This document shows, one piece after another, positions 11,601 to 24,100 of a DNA stretch of 64,000 bases. Positions within the stretch are counted from its first letter, which is position 1. Every line of letters starts with the position of its first letter. This DNA comes from Anas platyrhynchos (Eukaryota; Chordata; Aves; Anseriformes; Anatidae). The position numbers and the translations under genes are program-made. The stretch covers positions 868,001-932,000 of the forward strand of contig NC_092605.1 in NCBI RefSeq assembly GCF_047663525.1, written 5' to 3'. Under the pieces are notes generated by a model. That model did not search any database, was not told the origin of the DNA, and was given only the letters and a program-made list of their open reading frames with translations.

Positions 11601-14100
11601 AAATCTTCGTACACCTGAATTGTCACTGCCAAAGGAGGGAGGAGCTGTCTATGGAGGATAGGAGAGGCAGTAAGGCAACGTGACTAAACGAAACATTCCT
11701 TGCCATGGTCTTTCTCACAGCAGGGAGATAATGGTGTACCTGGGTAAAGCAACCTGAAGAAACTATTTACATCACTGGGGGTTTCAGAAACAGGGTTCAG
11801 AAACAGACAGCCATGAGGAACTACTCAGGCAGTCGGTCCTAGCTAGGATGAGCTGATGGACTGCACCTCTGAGGGTCACCTAATCTCCTTGTGCAACCCC
11901 ACAACTCTGAAACGCAGCCTGTGAATCTGCCTCTCCTTTCCCTGAGCTCACGCACCACAAACCAGCAAGTACCAAACCCACCCAATCTGCAGGGTTTGCT
12001 CCATTCTGAGCCCTCTCCCATACGGGACAGCGCCTGCATGCAGGGTCCTTGGGGCCTGGGTTGTGAGAAGCAGGTGCTGTCGCTGCCTCTTGTATGGCTT
12101 GGGAGGCAGGCAGGGACTCAGCCCTACAGCTAAGTCAGCATGAAATTCACGCTGTTAAAAACATGTTTTACATATTAATTTTCAATTTATCCCTGATCTG
12201 AAGGGATTCTTTTCAATGTGGCAGAGCCAACCCAGTTCTCCAGAAGCTGAAGCACTGAATTAGCTGATCAGCTCTTGCTCAGTGCCAATATTTATTAAGC
12301 ACATATACATTCTCTTCTCCCACACATCAACTGTTGTCACTAAAATCCTTGCTACAGCTAGCAAGTCTGTTCTCACAGCCCCTGGCTGCTCTCCCAGTCG
12401 GTGCCAGCACTTCTCAGCTACACAAGATCTCAGAAACGCGCTGGGCAGCCAGCTCCTGAAGTCACCCCGATGCCCTCTTCGCAAGAGCCTGACCAGTTCC
12501 AGCCAGCAGCATCTCAAGTAGCGCTGGCTTCTCGCCTTGCTTGGAAATGCCCTTCCCCTTCTCATAAACAGCAAAATCCTGTTTGGCTTGGCAGATTGCA
12601 CCCTCACCTTGGCAGACGCTGCCGGACCAAATGTTGCTGCCTCCGGTTGCACAGGATTCCTGTCTCTGGGAAAGGAGGGCAACGCAGGGCTCCTGCCCGG
12701 GCTGACACTGGCTCCAGCGCATTACTCACGGGCTGCGCAGTGCGCACGGACACTGGAGCAAAGCCACAAGGCTCCTCTCACAAAAACCTTTGCCTAGGGG
12801 GGCTGTGCTCCAGAGAGGGCTGCAGCCTAAAAGTCACGATGCCGGCCGGACACTGTGTCTGGCAGCAGACCTCATGGCTCCAAGGGCAAATTTTCTTTGC
12901 AAGAGTTTGATAAATTTATGAGCAAAATAAGCCAAACTACAGGGCTCTTGAAGTGAAACATGAGACCCACAGCATGTCTGGACACAAAGAAGAAACGAGA
13001 GCTGTCAAAATCACCACCAAATTTGAGCTTGAAACACCATAAAAAAGAAAAGCGCAGCAGGCGCTTCCCCCTCCCCCCTTCTTTTCTCTTAGTAACTTGC
13101 ATTTAATTTCACACATTAAAGGGATACAGATTCACTGCACAGCAGAGGTCTCAAAACCCGCAGAAGTTGCCGCTTCCTCCTCACGTTGGGAAGAGCAAAT
13201 GCTAAGCTTGCATTTCTGGCAACCCGCAGCAGAAGCGCTGGGAGTCAGGGCTCAGCAGCTCGCCAGCCCTCTTCAGGGCTTTCTGCACACCCCTCGGCTG
13301 GGCACTCACTTGATCAGCTCTCCTCTACGTATGCACGAGAGCAGCTGCAGCGACCTTTCCTTTGTATTGGAATACCTCCACATTAGGAAAAAAAAAAAAA
13401 GCTTTCAAAACTGCCAGCTATTAGCTAAAGCTATTTAGGATGACCTAGCCAAATCAAGGAAAAAACGTTTACCGCAGGGAGCCACTCTGAAGTCATCCCG
13501 TTTCACAGGGAGAATTATGTAGGTCACCAAAAACTCTTTCATTTCTGACCTGCAGGTGCAGCCGTGTGGCACGCCGAGTGCAGAGCAAAGGGAAAAGTAA
13601 CAGCAGCCACCAGTGCGGGCTGAGATCCTGACGCTCACGGTACTCGGCTTCCAGTCACTTCAGTGGAGCAGATTTTGCTCAGATGCATCTCAGCTGAGAA
13701 GGTAAAAAAAAAAAAAAGGGACAGCAGACTAAATACCGCAAGTTGTGACTCAGAGATAAAAAGGGAAATGAAATCCGATCATTGGAGCCTGCTGGCTGCT
13801 CCCAGCCACACCTGCTTAGGCAGAAAAAAAGCAAACAAAAAGCTTTGCGCTCCTCCAGCGCTAAAAGTCAAACTGCGCCATACGCTGTAGTGCGAGGAGC
13901 TTCTTTGCGCCATATGTCCCCGTGTCCCGAGATTAACCATCACTTCATATTACTTAAGCGCAGCAGCTCACGCTTTAATGGCTTTTTATTTACTATGCCC
14001 TGTAGCCACGGCCTGATAACTCTCGCAGCACTAAACGCCCAAAGAGCGGCTAAAGGATCCCCGGAGCCCTGTTTGACAGACAGCCTGACAAAGTAATTGC
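8690..14100 (-). other. TBC1D16 first intron (presumed)
   Basis: This interval separates the first coding exon of TBC1D16 (acceptor at 8690) from the CpG island where its non-coding first exon should lie. No known protein is recognisable on either strand. It contains a G10 run (9222-9231), a TTTA microsatellite (9241-9272) and short A runs. One minus-strand open frame, 9936 to 9595, starts with a signal-peptide-like sequence and is discussed as a finding, not called as a gene. Undetected non-coding exons of TBC1D16 may be present. Confidence 0.6.
9241..9272. repeat. (TTTA)n microsatellite
   Basis: Seven or so tandem TTTA units sit directly after a G10 run and a short AT-rich spacer. A similar TTTA run occurs at about 16592-16614, inside CCDC40. 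Confidence 0.9.
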
Positions 14101-15089
14101 AAAGATTTCCCCCCCCCCCCCCCCCCAATACACCACAAAGGCTGCTAACTCTGCACATCCCACAAAGGCTGGGAGCAGCGGCCACCACGAACTTCAGCTG
14201 CAGCCCCTCACGATTTTTCCCTTTTCTCTCAAATTTCTCCTTTTTATCGCCTCCCCCCCACCACGCCAATGAATAACCCGGCACCCCTGCGGGAGGGTAT
14301 AGGGGGGTGGTGGGGGGGTCACAGCCCTCATCGGCAGCACCCGGCCCCTGCCCGGGGAGCCCCCAGGCTGGGTGGGCGGTGAGGGGGGGCCCGAGCGGGG
14401 CCTGCCCGGACCGGGGGGGGCTCGGGGGGGTCCGGGGGGGGGCGCTCCGGGACTCGGGGGGGGTTGTCCAGGGGTTGGGGGGGGGGGGAGCGGGGCAGGA
14501 GGGGAGACAAAGAGCGGGGGTGCGGAGCGGAGCGGGGGGGGCACCGGGGGGCCCCAGCCCCCCCCCCCCCCAATGGGGCCAGCACCGGGCCCCGCCGCCC
14601 CCAGCCCCGGTTGGTCCCGGTAGAGCCGAGCCCGGGGCTGGAGGGCACGGACCCGGCTCGTGTCCGCGTGTCGGGGCGGGGACACCGTCCCCGTCCCCGT
14701 CCCCATTACCCCCGGGGACCCACCGGGGACCCCCCCGGTCCCCGGTCCCCGCCCCCTCCCCTCCCGGTCCTCGTCCCGCACCCACCGGGTCCTGCGCGGG
14801 GCCCACCGGCCGCCTCCTGCCGCCACGGCCCGCCGGGGTGTGCCCGCCCCGCCCCGCCCGGTACCGGCCCCGCCCTCTGAGGAGCTCCGGGAACGGCCGA
14901 ACCCCTCCCCCCCCCCCCCCCCCCCCCCCTCCCGGTGCCGTTACCTGCGGCGGGGCCGAGCCCGGAGGCGGTCCCCCCCCCCCCGCCTCTCCGCAGTGGT
15001 GCGGCCCGAGACACCCCCCCACGCACACACACACACCCCCTTCCCACCCCCCCCCCCCCGGCTGGGGTGCAGTGGTGCGGCCCGCGGCC

Positions 15090-15099
15090 GTCACGTGAC
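15090..15099. promoter_or_regulatory. E-box palindrome (USF / CLEAR-type)
   Basis: GTCACGTGAC is a perfect 10-base palindrome around CACGTG, 33 bases before the CCDC40 ATG. USF factors and the MiT/TFE family (CLEAR consensus) bind this sequence. Position in a CpG-island promoter supports function; which factor uses it cannot be told from sequence. Confidence 0.6.
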
Positions 15100-15112
15100 C
15101 GGGTGTTGACGC

Positions 15113-15125
15113 GTTGCCTGGCAAC
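15113..15125. promoter_or_regulatory. X-box (RFX binding site) of CCDC40
   Basis: GTTGCCTGGCAAC is an inverted repeat of two perfect RFX half-sites with a one-base spacer, fitting the relaxed X-box pattern with variable spacer. RFX factors drive ciliary genes through such boxes, which fits CCDC40. It ends only 6 bases before the ATG at 15132, so it lies either at the transcription start or within a very short 5' UTR. Confidence 0.7.
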
Positions 15126-15131
15126 GGGAAG

Positions 15132-18100
15132 ATGGCGGAGCCGGCGGTGAGTGCGGGCCCGGCCCCGCCGCGGGGCTCGGCCTGAGGGCGGCGGGGGGAG
15201 CCCGGACACCCCCGCCCGGCCCCGTACCGGGGTGGTGAAGGGCTGGGCAAGGCTCCCCGCGTGTTCCCTGCGGGCCGCTGTCCGCCCGGAGGCGTTGTCG
15301 GAGGGAAGAAGTCAACCGGCGGTGCCCGCGGGCCTGGTCCGCACCCAGAGCAGGCCGCAAAAAAAGCCCACCCTGTCACTGTGTCTGCTGAAAGCTCCGT
15401 TCTGTCACCGTGTTTTGTCACCTGTCTGCGCTTCTCGTACGGCTCGTAGTGTTTTTTGTCGTAGGCCAATTAGAAAGGAAGTTATCCGCGTGCTGTAGGT
15501 GTGCACGCATGAGGTTTTTATTTTTTTTAGGTTTGTTAGTGATAACGAACCGCAGACGCCTTCTGGGTGTGGCACAAAGTTTGGATTTGGCAACTGATGA
15601 TAGGGGATAAAACAGCGTCTCTTTAAAAAGAGAGAAAAGTGAATCGTTTGGCCCTGCCTGAATCCCTAAGGGAACTTTTTTCCTTTAGTTCTGACAAATA
15701 AATGCCTGAAGCTTTACAGTGGCGTGTAAGATTTTTATTAGGATCTTTGCTATCTTAATGCTAGCTTAGTGAACTTTTTTGCAAATGAGGTTAAACTTAT
15801 AAATGAAACTTGTGTGCGCTGTGACCAGTCCTTCGAATACCGTCCTGTTAACGTTAAGTGAAGTGCGCTGCCTGTTATCACCCCGCTGTGCTGCTTTTTG
15901 CCTGTGCTGTGTGCTAGACACTGCAGGCAGAGAATGGGAATGACAATGAAGAGGACGAAGTCTTGTTCACAGAACGTATGGCCACTGTACGCTCAAGCTG
16001 TCCCATTGCAGGAGCAGTTTTACTGATGTAACTGTAAGATCAGAACTAAAAGAGAGGGAAATGGTCCGACGTGAAGTATACAAAAGCTCTGAAAAAAATG
16101 GAGAGGTTCTTTTGCTGTGTTACATCTTTGTAATGTTCTTTTGTCAGGAATGACACAGGTTTGCCAGTGTATTTGTGGGCTGAATTTACAACAAGGCTTT
16201 TTTGTTGATTCTTTGTCTGTACTGTTCATATCTCATAACAACAAAAATGAGCAGATTTTTAGGTGCAGATAGAGTGAAAAGCTGATTCTGGTGTTCTATT
16301 TCACGGCCTAGGAAAAATCTCCTGAGGCTTTCTCAGCCAAAATGCAGTCTGACAGTGACCCTCCTGACCTGGGAGAGATGGAGCAGCCCACAGCTGACGC
16401 AGACAGCCCTTCCCGGACGTTGTCAGGAGCTCCTATGCAAGTGCCTGCGTTTTCAGGGGAGTTGAGCACAGAACCAGGTACAATTCAGTTCCTTAGTAAC
16501 ATTGCAACACTTGATACCATCTAACAAGCAGTGTCTAGCTTTCTCCCTTTGTCATCATTGTGAATATAGCCTTAGGCACATCACTATAAATTTTTATTTA
16601 TTTATTTATTTATTTTCCCCTTTCTATTCAGAACCTGTCTTTGAGCAATTAGGTCAGCTTGCTAATGAGCATGGTGGCCAAAGACAGGAACATGAAGGCC
16701 AGCAGCCTGGAACTGAGGAAAATGAAATAAGTAGAAGAAGTGAGGAACCAGCAGAAGAAACACAACTGGTTGTCTTGGATCCAGAACATGTGAGAAGTCT
16801 CCAGATCTTGCCATTTGTTACTGCAGACGTGTTATTTGTGTTCATAGCTATTTAAAACATGAAGCAAACTGTAGGCAGTGGCTTAGCTGTATGCTAAAAC
16901 TACCTTCTTATAAATAGCTTTTGCAAAACCGCTAACTCCTCAATATTAAACTCAAAGTTGTAGTTTCAAAAGCGAGCAACGTAGTGGGCTTATCACTTAC
17001 TCCTGAAAGAAGTACTTGCAACAAGAGTGAGTAGAGGGGTTCTCAGGCATAGCTCTCCTGATGTTTCTGATTTTTAAATATTCTCAGCAGTCATCTTCTG
17101 ATTTCAAGAAACACCCGCAGTATAACTCCTGCAGCGAGTGTAGCTAGAATGGGAATCCAAGCCTCCATGGGACAGAATACAATGTTTAAGCAATAGTGGG
17201 AGTAGTACTAAGATTCCTTCATATTTTATTTACATGAGTGTGTTAAAATTATCAACGTCATACTTCTTTTACAGCCTCTGATGAGAAGATTCCAAGCTGC
17301 CCTAAAGAATTACCTTATTAAGCAGATGGAAAAAGTGAACCTAGAGCTTCGGGAACTGGTATATAGCACTCTTTCTTTGCCTTCTCATTGCATCCCATCC
17401 CTGTCCAAGTTGAAGTGAGATAACCAACTTCCTCTTGTGTTTGCAGAGGACAGCAACGAAGAAGAGCCAAGTACAGAGAGAAGAGCTTGGGGTGATTCTG
17501 TACGGAGTGCAGCAGCAGCTGGCCCAGCTGCAGATGGAGCTGGAGAAGAGCCATGACCGTCGTTCTCAGGCAGCCGCAGCACGTTTGCAGCTAGAAGAGG
17601 AACTGAAGGGCCTCAAGCTGACTTACAGGAAAGTGTGTCAGAACACAGATGATGAACGCAAGAAAGGTGACTGAGGCAGTCCTTGTAATATTGCCCTAAT
17701 TCTAGCCCTATATGAAGAAATGAATTTGAATACAAGCCAAGCACTAGATTTTAGAGAACGGTAAATTTCACAGGGATTGATGCACCCACTGAGAAATTTT
17801 AGAGATGTCTGGTTGCCATACAATTTATATTGCTATGTTCTACTGCTGAGAAGGGCTTCAGGGCTGAAACTAAAACTCCTCCTGGCGGGTAGGCTGTTCT
17901 GTGATTTAGCAGAAGGAAAATGCCCATCGTGTGATGTCTGTGTCTCTGTAAGAGTGTGCTTAAAATGCAAGGATTGTAGGCATTTAGGAGCATCTAAGAG
18001 CATGAAAGCACCATCCATGTGGCAGCCTATTCCAGTCAAATAAATGAACTTAATTCAGTTTTTCTTTGTTGCAGGCATCTGGATAGGTTACAGTAAATGA

Positions 18101-21100
18101 TTTCAGTAGTGAGGTTCGTAAAGAATTAAAATAGCCTAGATATTTTTGCAGTTATTTTAAAAATAAAAATTCAAAGAAGCATTGAAGTCTGAGAAAGAGA
18201 CAGTTCTGTTTTGGAGCAGAGGAATGGGTTCACAGCCTACTGAAGCCCTTCCTTTGATTTCCTTGGAATCTGTTTGCTGAGATCTGAGGAGCCACTTACC
18301 AAGACCTTTAAATTCGCCTATGGAGCTGTAATCCATAGCTGATGCCAATTCTCACTTGAGGGAGGGCTAATTTACCTGGTGGGCATCTGGATTTTGCTTG
18401 GATGCTTCTGTGTTTCTTTCCCTTTTATCTCTGCTTGCAGTGTGTCCTACAGACATACTTTTTGGTAAATACTCTTTCTCCTGCCACCCCAGTTTCTGCA
18501 ATGCAGACCGAAGTGGAAAACTTGGCCTTACACCTCTTCTACATGCAGAATATGGATGAGGATATGTATCGTAATATCTTAATGATGAAACAGTCAGCAA
18601 AGAAGGCTGAGGCACAGAAGGTCCAGGCTGAGGTGGAAAAGAAAAAACAGGTATCAATTAAAATTGTCTGCCTTTTAATAAATATATACAGGTGGCAGTG
18701 GTGAGCCTTGGAGGTGCAACCTTGTTAGGAGAAAGGCTATAATGACAGACTTAGGGAAGGTGTGTGGGGATTTTTTCCCAAATAATTGGAGGAAAAAGCC
18801 AACCAAACAAACAAAAGACACCCAAAACAATGCAGTCTTCTCTAAAAATGAGGAGAAAAAACACTACCAAGGTAGTGGCATGTACTGCCAATTTTTTTTT
18901 TTTTTTTGTCAAGCCTTTGAATAGTAAATCGCTCTTCATGTAAGCAAAGGGAGGTGAAAACAGAAAGCTATTTAGTGAAGAATTATGTTCAAGTTTCAAG
19001 AATTATTCTGAGTCACAATGAGTTTCACAATGAAAAGCAAACTTTGAAAATTGAATGAATCTGTTGGTGTGCTGGAGCTCCCTCTGCTGCCTTCCCTTTG
19101 CAGCAGGATGCAGACATTGCTTACAATTCTGCATTAAAAAATAATAAAAGCATTTGAAGTAGAATAGATTTAGATGTTTTTTAACAAAGCATTTTAAAGC
19201 ATAAATTATTAAGATTCCCAGCTATTGCAGAGGTGTTGCAATATAATATATAATGACAGGAATGAATGCTAATTCAGATCTAAAGTATCGATTTACTAAT
19301 GTAAATGGAATAATAAAAAAATCAGCAAAGGAGGACTCGTTCTTCTATAAGTTTTCTTCTGCATTTATGACAGTCATTCATACTTGAATGGAAAAGGTTC
19401 ACTAAAGGTTCTAATCCAGTTGCTACTTTAATCCTGTTTCTAGCCTATGTTATGTTATTCTTGTTGAACACAGTTGATTAAGACCAAGATCACATTACTC
19501 CAGAACTGATGATTCTAACTCTTTAGGATCTCCTAGTGGACCGCTTGACAAGAAAAGCTTATGAACTGGAAGAACAGATTGCTTTGTTTGAAGCTCAGTT
19601 TGTGGCCCAGGCAGAGGACACAAAAGTAACTCGACAAGCAGTAAATGAGGTAGGAAGTGCTTTTTTTTTTTTTTTTTTTTTTTGTTTCTGGTTAATATTT
19701 CCCTCTGGAGAGACAGCCCCTGTTGGCTTGTGCTCACGTGATACATACAGTATGGGCCAGAGTTTTATAGTTTGTTCCTGTTTGCTGGCACGAAGACTTT
19801 TTTTCCCTTTGTCTTTAAGAATTGTCTGTAAATCACTTCCTCCTCCGCTTTCTTAGCATTTTTTTTTCTTGGAGAACTATAACTTTTCTGTTCTCTGGTG
19901 TGACAATAAACCAGACATATAAATTGAAGCTGTTTCTGCCCAACATATTTTTTATAGAAAAAAGCATTGCATTGTAATGTGAATTTGGTTTTGCAGCTCA
20001 GTACAGGGTTAGCCTGTTTACAAATTCTCTCTTCCCTAGGCTTGTATGGAGGTACAGGCTATTAACGTGGAGAAGAAGCGACTGATGAACAACTGGACTA
20101 ATAGCTTGGCTGGAATGAAGCAAAGAGATGAGGTCTATGTTGCCACACAGGAGTTGCTGAGGTATGGCATTTGAGAACCATCCCAGGAAAGACCTCAAAT
20201 AATTTGGGTAGGAGAGATTCTAAAAGGGACAGTATGTCTTCTGACAAGTTTGTTACTGTATGTGCAGAATATGTTAGAACAAGTCTGTTGCTCTGAAGCA
20301 CATAATATGTTTAATGGCTAAGAAGTACACTTCTTTGTTACTATTTTTTACCCCACAACACAACTGACACTTGAAGTAGTTTTTCTTCTTTAAAGCTGCT
20401 TAAAATTTCTTCTGTTTGTATTTTATTCCTTCAAAAAGTTACTTCGCTTTTGCACTATCTCACAGTCCAAAGACATAGACATCAAGAAGGATTTATCTAT
20501 CACTCTTGGTTAGGATTTTGTGATGCCTTTAGAAGTTTTCAGGAAAGCCATCCTACTGTTGCCAAAAAAAAAAAAAAAAAAAAAAAAAAAGGTTTTATTT
20601 AGCTTGGAATTTTAGATCCTGACTTATTCTCTGAGACCAAACAATATATTTTAAATGTTGTCATCCACCAGGAAAAGCATGGGAAAGAGCAGCATGAGAG
20701 GAAATGAAAGAAGAAAATAATTTTCCTATGTATATTTCCTTTTAAATCTTAATATCTCCGTCCATCTTTTGAGAACTCTGCGCTATCAGAGTAGAATAGC
20801 CTTTATAAAGATCTTCCTTCTCTGTTCATTTGTTGCTGCAATAGCATGTTTGAAAAGAGCAATACTAGATGACTGTTCAGCACGTGAAACAATCCATGTG
20901 ATGATTTTCCATCCTCTTTGCCTCTTCAGCAAGCACAGACATGACCTCAAGTCCCTAGAAACAGACATTGATATCTGTAGAAAGTCAATCAGGAAGGAGG
21001 AGGAGAAGAATGAGATGCTTGTCACCACCCTGAGCCGTTCACAGAATGATAACAACACAACAAAGAAACTGATTGCACGGTGTGTTTCAAAGCAGGAGGC

Positions 21101-24100
21101 CTTGAAGGTAGAAACTAGCACCTATTCTCGCGTTCTCCATGAGACAGAGCAGACCATCGGTAGGATCAAGATGGTGAGAAGAGTCACTTGGAAGAAGAAA
21201 CCTTTTGAACTGTACATAAGTATTTAATACCCTTCCCCAAACAGTTGTAGTGATGCTCTCCTGAGTCTTCCCTACCTTTTAGGATCAAGCTGCTTGTCTG
21301 AATGAGTTGTTAACCATCAGTAAGGATATAGAGAAAGGAACTGAAACCAAAGAGCAGATGGAGAGTGAGATCATGGCAAAGCTTCAGGACCACATGATGT
21401 CCAGCAAAGCAGAAAAGCAAACCTCACAGCTGGTTGCAAGACTTCATCAGAGAAAAATAGATCTGGTATGGTATCTTGTCCACTTGGGAGGGCAGGGGAA
21501 GGAAACAGGTTGCAGTCATGGCCTAGAGTAGTGTTTGTCAGGTGTGTTCTGTCAGTGTCTTTTTGCTTCTCATCTTCAGCTCTGCAATTGAAGCTGTGCT
21601 GGGTTTTGATCCCATTTTAGCTCCTCCAGTGATCTCATTGCAGAATATTGGTGTATGCAAAAGAGTTTATCAGAAAAGCCTGACACATAACTACCATCAT
21701 TTCTTTACTTAAAGAAAGAAAGAAAACAGGGCAGAATGATGAATCCTTGGAATATTTACTATAATGTGTTACAAGTTCTTACATCTTTGAAGAAGATAGA
21801 CAGAAGAGAAGTACCACATGTGCACTGTTAAAGGCATGTGATACATGCATACTCTCAGTTTCAAATTAAAGCTTCCAGTCTAAGGAACAGTCAAAACAGA
21901 CTTGTGGTTCTTTATGGCTTAATAAGTTGCTCAAGTTTTGCTCTCTTTGAGTGTGAACAGATAAGAATATGCAGCACAGTATTTATCACACTGAGTTGTG
22001 TGGGCTGGCATTAATACTTCATGTTCACGCCTCTGCACTGGTGTTTTTAAAGCAGGTGCATGTCTTAAGTGACTGGAAGACTGCAAGGGTTGGTTTCCAT
22101 TGTGAGAAAAGCATGGTCTATTACAGGGTTTTGGGATGTTTAGACTTCTTAATACTTTCCAACAACCTTATGACAGGGGTAACTATTGCTATCCCCTGCC
22201 AGTAGATGGGGAAACAAAGGCACTGCAATGGTATGTAGAGTTCTTACAGCTCGTAGCACAGACCAGGGGGTAGAATCTCAAGTCCTTGATTCCTGTTCCT
22301 TGGTAAGTGGGCATTACAAAACAGTGTCACCAGCAGTAACTCGTTGGTATGCCTTCTGTCTGTCTATTATTAGGAACTGCATTTTTCCAAGGTTGAGAAT
22401 GACATGACCCAGGTTATTATGAATACAACACACACTAACTGCCGGCTGACAATTCTCCAAAAAACGCTTTGTGAGCTGGACAAGGAAATAAAAAATATCC
22501 ATGATCTGATCAGTCGTAGTGAAAGTGAGATTGCGAAGTGCAGTCTTCTGATTGAGAACAAGCAAGGGGTCATCAGGCAGTACAACAAGAAGTTGGAGGT
22601 GCTTCTTTCTCAGCAGGGGGTATGTACTTTTGCATTTCTGTCCCAAATTTGATTTTAATCTTTGTGGTGGCCACAGATGTCCTTGATAATTGTAATTGCG
22701 TAAGTGTCAGTTAAAACTTTCAGGCATCAGTATGGTGATTGAGAAGCTGCTGTAATTAATGTAACTGTTTATATTTGTCAAGCAGTTCTTAATGCATGCA
22801 AAGAGGAGCTGGCACAGGGAACTGCTGTGAAACGAGGGTGTGCCTAATGCAGAAGTCTGCAGGGAGTTGTCTGTACCTGATGAAAATATCAAATGACATC
22901 AGTACTCTGGGAGTCAATTGGATAACATTATAAAATCTAGAAAGACTGACAAGAGGAGAATAGAACAGGCTGAGCGACTCAATTTATTTGGTAGTTGGCC
23001 CTCTTCGCATGATACCCAGCACTTTGTCCATCGCACTATGAACTGGAAGACCGTTATGGATGCCAATGTGAAAATGAGTACTGTGGCATACACTTGGCAC
23101 ACTTTTGGAAGTCCAGTTGTACCTGTTGTTGGCACTTAAGTGGCCCTTTCATCACAGAATCTGAGGACCTTGTGGGCTTCTGTTGCATTGATTCCCATGA
23201 GGTCAGGCAGTCCTATTAGTCCTATTCAACCATGGGAAACAGAGGCAGAGAGTAACTGACAAAATAACAATATTGTTGAAGCATTCAGTAGGCATTTCAG
23301 CAGTTGAAATGGCCTTCTGCAGTGACGCTATAAACAAGTGCTCCAGCAGCTGCCATCTGATTGATCCCAAATCTTGCCCTCATCTAGGGGCAAGAATTAG
23401 GACCATTGGAAATCGAGGCCAAGAGGCTGACCAAGCAGATAGAAGAATGTAATTCTGAGGTGTTGACACTACAGAAGTACTGGCTCAATCTGCAGAAAGA
23501 GCTGGTCAAGCTAACCGAGGAACGGGAGGATCAAATAACCTCCTTGGATATGTTAAAGAAACAGATCACAATAATGCAGCAGAAGAAAGTGCGCACTGAA
23601 AGTAAGTCATTCCCTAGCTCTTTTTTAAAACATTCATCTATGAATGGAGGAAAAAAAGGGGAGCGAAGGCTTACAGACAGGTTATGTTAATTCTTCACCA
23701 AAGAATGCCCTCGGTGTTTGATATATGTGTAAGCAAGAATGCATATGGCCCAAATACTACTCTCTGGGACTAAGAGCCAGGCACCTTCTGCTGTTTTGGT
23801 GGTCATTATGTCCTGTCATGATCGATCCTGCTGTCTTAACTGACACAGATGACCTATAAGTGACCTTGTCATCTGTTACATGCCTTTAAATAAGTTTGCA
23901 AATAGTGGGTAGGCAAATATTCCCACAAATGATAGCAGTTTCCTTGGCCAAAACCAACTCTTTTTCATAGTGGTAGTCTCTTTCAAAACCTTAATTTGAT
24001 TTTTGGGCTTTCTGGAAAAATGTTTTGGCTGGGTTTCTGGGACACAGGTGTGCAATGTTACCTGGTCTAACAGCAATTCTGTACAACTTGGTTGTATTCA

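Larger units (their letters stand above)
14100..15250. promoter_or_regulatory. CpG island, presumed bidirectional promoter of TBC1D16 and CCDC40
   Basis: More than 1 kb of extremely GC-rich, CpG-rich DNA lies between the minus-strand TBC1D16 and plus-strand CCDC40, which are head to head in human as well. It includes a C18 run (14109-14126), a C23 run (14907-14929), many G or C tracts with G-quadruplex potential, and short GTCCCC-type tandem units near 14685-14705. The long open frames here (up to about 500 codons on the minus strand) overlap on several frames of both strands and are composition artefacts. The TBC1D16 non-coding first exon is expected here but I cannot place it. Confidence 0.75.

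Noticed and set aside
13940-15469. 509-codon minus-strand open frame
   Set aside because: It spans the CpG island, is almost all Gly/Pro/Arg with opposite-strand frames equally open, and has no known domain; absence of stops reflects high GC.
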